NCBI GenBank assembly: GCA_019454915.1
Contig: JACFNM010000131.1
Coordinates: forward strand, 1 to 10,205
Direction: 5' to 3'
Length of the DNA stretch: 10,205 bases
From: Chitinophagaceae bacterium
Lineage (GTDB): Bacteria > Bacteroidota > Bacteroidia > Chitinophagales > Chitinophagaceae
Shown one piece after another: positions 7,560 to 10,205 of the stretch. The notes under the pieces were generated by a model. The model was not told the DNA's origin. It was given only the letters and a program-made list of their open reading frames with translations, and did no database searches. How positions within the stretch are numbered: the first letter of the stretch is position 1; each line of letters opens with the position of its first letter. The position numbers were made by a program, and so were the translations under genes.

Positions 7560-7583
7560 AAATCCAATATCCTATGAAAAACC
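7560..7583 (-). repeat. Conserved 24-nt box, copy 4 (inverted)
   Basis: Read on the minus strand it is identical over all 24 nt to the copies at 1434-1457 and 1629-1652. The 7-nt spacer TAAAAAC leads to the hairpin at 7530-7552. In this orientation it lies in the 3' untranslated region of the two-component operon, about 180 nt past the response-regulator stop codon. Confidence 0.85.
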
Positions 7584-7762
7584 TGTTTCAAATTTATAAT
7601 CTCAAACCGGTAATCGGAAACGTTTGCATTCCTTTTTAGTATTCAGTAAGATTTGCCGTGTATTTTGCATGAAATCAACTATTATTTTCAAGTCCGAAAC
7701 AAAAAAAATTAGCAATCGTATTACAATTCCTTTTAACCTGTCACCCATTCCTTTGAAATACA

Positions 7763-8512
7763 TCAAAATCTGGAAAAAAGTTCCATGAATTCCTGCTTCC
7801 TGCTACGCGATACGGTTATGCTATCCCCATTATCCATAACAAGATGCCCACCTTCTCCCCGGATGAATTTTTTTACATGGTTGATGCCGATAAGAAAGGA
7901 GCTGTGAACCCGGAAAAACTCCGGACCACTCAGTACTTCGTCCAATTCTTTCAACACCCTGGATACCGTAATTTTTTTGTTATCGGACAGGATAACAGTG
8001 GTATAATTACTCTCCGCCTTGCAGTACACAATATCCCTGGTTTCCACAAAGATCAGTCCCTCGTTCGTTGTCAGCGCTATACGATTAGGAGCCGATTTAG
8101 AAGACCGGTTAAGCTTTTGCATTAAAAGCGAATATTGATCCTCACTAATATTTATCCTCTTTTCTGCTATACGCTGGATAGTAGTTTTCAAATCATCGGG
8201 ATCTACCGGCTTTAAGAGGTAGTTGATAGCCGCAAATTTGAAAGCCTTAATGGCAAACTGATCATGAGCCGTACAAAATACAATCTCAAACGAATGGTTT
8301 CTAACCTGCTCCAGCATATCAAAACCATTCATTTCCGGCATATTGATGTCCAGAAAAACAATCTCAGGATCAAGCCGGTTAATCGCGTCAATGCCTTCCT
8401 TTGCCGAGTTACATAAGGCGAGGATTTCCACCTCCGGACAATAGGTTTTCAGTAACCATTCCATCATTTCCAGGGAATTGATTTCATCGTCTACTAAAAT
8501 ACATTTTAACAT
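7763..8512 (-). CDS. LytTR-family response regulator
   Basis: A 249-residue cytoplasmic transcription factor of the LytR/AlgR type. The receiver domain (about 1-118) has the acidic pair D8/D9 in LVDDE, the phosphoacceptor D55 in VFLDINMPEMNG, T81 and K101 (LLKPVD), so all switch residues are present. A short linker leads to the LytTR DNA-binding domain (about 144-246), with the family blocks IVYCKAESNYT and FFRVHSSFLIGINHV. The ATG at 8512 is chosen because it begins the receiver fold directly (MLKCILVDDE). An upstream in-frame ATG at 8608 would add 32 residues inside the kinase gene. It starts 10 nt after the kinase stop codon, so the two are one operon and almost certainly one signalling pair. 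No Shine-Dalgarno sequence is visible in the 10-nt gap. The target genes cannot be read from this window. Confidence 0.95.
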   Translation of the reverse strand: MLKCILVDDEINSLEMMEWLLKTYCPEVEILALCNSAKEGIDAINRLDPEIVFLDINMPEMNGFDMLEQVRNHSFEIVFCTAHDQFAIKAFKFAAINYLLKPVDPDDLKTTIQRIAEKRINISEDQYSLLMQKLNRSSKSAPNRIALTTNEGLIFVETRDIVYCKAESNYTTVILSDNKKITVSRVLKELDEVLSGPEFFRVHSSFLIGINHVKKFIRGEGGHLVMDNGDSITVSRSRKQEFMELFSRF

Positions 8513-8522
8513 AATCAGGGTT

Positions 8523-10205
8523 TTAGGGTTCGTTAACAGGAATATGCAGGGTAACTTTAGTGCCCAGCCCTTCTCCCCGGTCGTCTTCCAAATCTTCAAT
8601 TTCAACAAGGCTGTCCGGTTGAGAGGGTTTACTCATCAGTCTCAACCTGTTTTCCGTCAGTTTCATCCCCAGAGATTTTTTATTTAATGTTTCTCCGTTC
8701 TTTAATTCATCCGCCTTCTTTCTCCCCACTCCATTGTCTTCTATAATGCATTGTAAAACGCCCTCCTCGCCCCAGCTAATGGAAATAGTCAAATAACCAC
8801 CTGATTCTCGATGTAACAATCCATGCCAGATAGCATTTTCCACATAGGGCTGAATAATTAACGGAGGAACATAGACACTTTCAGGATACACGTCATCGGA
8901 AAACCGGATATCACATTCTATCTTTTTTTCAAACCTGATTCCTTCCATTTCCATATACAATTTCAGCGCTTCCAACTCACGGGCCAAGGTTATTGATTTA
9001 GAATTTGAATTATCCAAAATGAGCCTGATAAGTCTTGCAAACCTGGTCAGATAAAGAGATGCCGTTACCGGATCACTTTTTACAATATAGCGATTTATAG
9101 AATTGAGGCAATTAAAAATAAAATGAGGATTCATCTGGGCCCTCAATGCCTGCATTTTTGTTTCTTCTAACTTTTGCTTGGTTTCTTTAATAGTTAATTC
9201 CGCTATCAGCTTTTCGCTTTCGGCCCTGGTCTTTATGATTTTGTTAGCGCATAAGGAAGCGATAGCCGCCAATACAGACAAATGCTTGGGTTTAAAAAAA
9301 TTCCGCTTTGCATGACTTCCATATATAGCGCCCCACACATAATCGTCTATAAAAACCGGCACAGCAATTTCGGATAACAACCGTTCGTTCTGCCGGCGTC
9401 CAGGTATGCGCCCAAATCCCATACTTCGCATTTCTGACCTGCCCTTCCGAATTGCATTAAGAGCTAATTGATACCCGTCAAAGTCCGGGTAAAGTTTCTT
9501 CACGTCATTACACGGTAAAAAGGATGCAACTTCTTCAACCTCCTCCGTGTCAGAATCCTTTTTAAAAATGACACAATTATTAAAGTGTAGCCTGTTGATA
9601 CAATTCCTGACGATGCCGGGAAGCATCTCCGCTTCATCCAACGACTGGTATATGTCAGAAGCAAAATAGTTGATGGCATGGGCAGTATCCAATTCCTCTT
9701 TGTGCAGCTTTATCCGCCATTTGTGGTTGATGAGCAGGCCTGCTATAATAATAATGGCCAGAAGTAACCCCAGCATAATAAACCACCACGACAACCAGAA
9801 GGGAGACAGTACCCGGAATTTAAGCCCATTGCTTGCATTTTTCCAATCCACCTGATTGAGACTCGCCTGCATTTCCAATACATAATCTCCCGGTAACAAA
9901 GCGGAAAAACTAACCTTATTCCCTCCGTCAATTTCTTTCCATTCCGTATCTCTGCCAATCAGCTTATACCTGTATTTAACTTTTTCAGGATTATTAAAAT
10001 ACACGGCTGAAAAAGTCACCTCCAGGGTTCTGTCGGAATAGGGAAGCGGTTTGATGGAATCCAGGGTGTAGCGGGAATAGTCCTTATCGGCTATCCGAAC
10101 CCTGCTGATGTAGGCTTCAAAAGATTCATAGGGAGCGGAAAACGTTTCCGGCTGCCAGTAATTGATTCCATTGATTCCAACAAAATAAAGGATATTGTCT
10201 TTATC
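8523..10205 (-). CDS. LytS-type sensor histidine kinase with Y_Y_Y and GAF domains (N-terminus missing)
   Basis: The last 560 residues of a membrane sensor kinase. The reading frame stays open to the window edge, so the GTG at 10019 is not the start. The first visible residues include VGINGINYWQP, typical of the final blade of a two-component-regulator beta-propeller. A Y_Y_Y domain (about 50-132, with YRYKLIGRDTEW) follows, then one transmembrane helix (about 137-160). A probable GAF-like domain (about 182-324), a coiled coil and the His_kinase part come next: phosphoacceptor H361 in QMNPHFIFN, N-box QPYVENAIWHG (N457), and EDNGVGR and GMKLTENRLRLM for ATP binding. Sensing is therefore likely periplasmic through the propeller, with a second cytoplasmic input through the GAF-like region. 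It phosphorylates the LytTR regulator encoded immediately downstream. Propeller kinases of this kind often respond to polysaccharides, but nothing here shows the ligand. Confidence 0.93.
   Translation of the reverse strand, partial: DKDNILYFVGINGINYWQPETFSAPYESFEAYISRVRIADKDYSRYTLDSIKPLPYSDRTLEVTFSAVYFNNPEKVKYRYKLIGRDTEWKEIDGGNKVSFSALLPGDYVLEMQASLNQVDWKNASNGLKFRVLSPFWLSWWFIMLGLLLAIIIIAGLLINHKWRIKLHKEELDTAHAINYFASDIYQSLDEAEMLPGIVRNCINRLHFNNCVIFKKDSDTEEVEEVASFLPCNDVKKLYPDFDGYQLALNAIRKGRSEMRSMGFGRIPGRRQNERLLSEIAVPVFIDDYVWGAIYGSHAKRNFFKPKHLSVLAAIASLCANKIIKTRAESEKLIAELTIKETKQKLEETKMQALRAQMNPHFIFNCLNSINRYIVKSDPVTASLYLTRFARLIRLILDNSNSKSITLARELEALKLYMEMEGIRFEKKIECDIRFSDDVYPESVYVPPLIIQPYVENAIWHGLLHRESGGYLTISISWGEEGVLQCIIEDNGVGRKKADELKNGETLNKKSLGMKLTENRLRLMSKPSQPDSLVEIEDLEDDRGEGLGTKVTLHIPVNEP

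Noticed and set aside
7618..7625. Palindrome AAACGTTT resembling half of a LacI-type operator
   Set aside because: Eight bases are expected by chance in AT-rich intergenic DNA. It lies in a convergent region with no promoter or regulator gene nearby.

Overview
The window looks like a chromosomal segment from the phylum Bacteroidota, most likely a Chitinophagaceae-like member. The evidence is the gene content: a LolA-type carrier, a large secreted M14 peptidase and a propeller/Y_Y_Y LytS-type sensor kinase with a LytTR regulator. Start codons lack Shine-Dalgarno sequences, and there is a clear TAnnTTTG-type -7 promoter box in front of guaB. This placement is an inference; no 16S or other marker gene is present.

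Layout. Positions 9-680 (+) encode a periplasmic LolA-like lipoprotein carrier, and 804-1382 (+) a membrane-anchored thioredoxin-fold protein with a CGWC motif. Positions 1383-1989 hold no credible protein gene. This stretch contains three copies of a short conserved box, each followed by an intrinsic-terminator hairpin. Next on the + strand are dprA (1990-3090), guaB (3167-4660) and a 902-residue secreted M14-type metallopeptidase (4811-7519). A bidirectional terminator at 7524-7558 separates these from a minus-strand two-component operon. That operon consists of a histidine kinase (8523 to the window edge, N-terminus missing) followed 10 nt later by its LytTR response regulator (7763-8512). 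A fourth box copy lies beside the bidirectional terminator, in inverted orientation.

How the parts relate. The protein genes are mostly independent housekeeping or envelope functions: outer-membrane lipoprotein transport, periplasmic thiol chemistry, DNA uptake and recombination, and GMP synthesis. The peptidase and the two-component pair converge tail to tail. The only clear functional pair is the kinase and regulator.

The most interesting feature is the box-hairpin module. A 24-nt sequence is identical in three places and recognisable in a fourth. It sits 5-7 nt upstream of a GC-rich hairpin in the three identical copies and about 24 nt upstream in the fourth. The hairpin arms differ between copies but keep their pairing, and T-runs follow. 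No named family that I recognise explains the conserved box.
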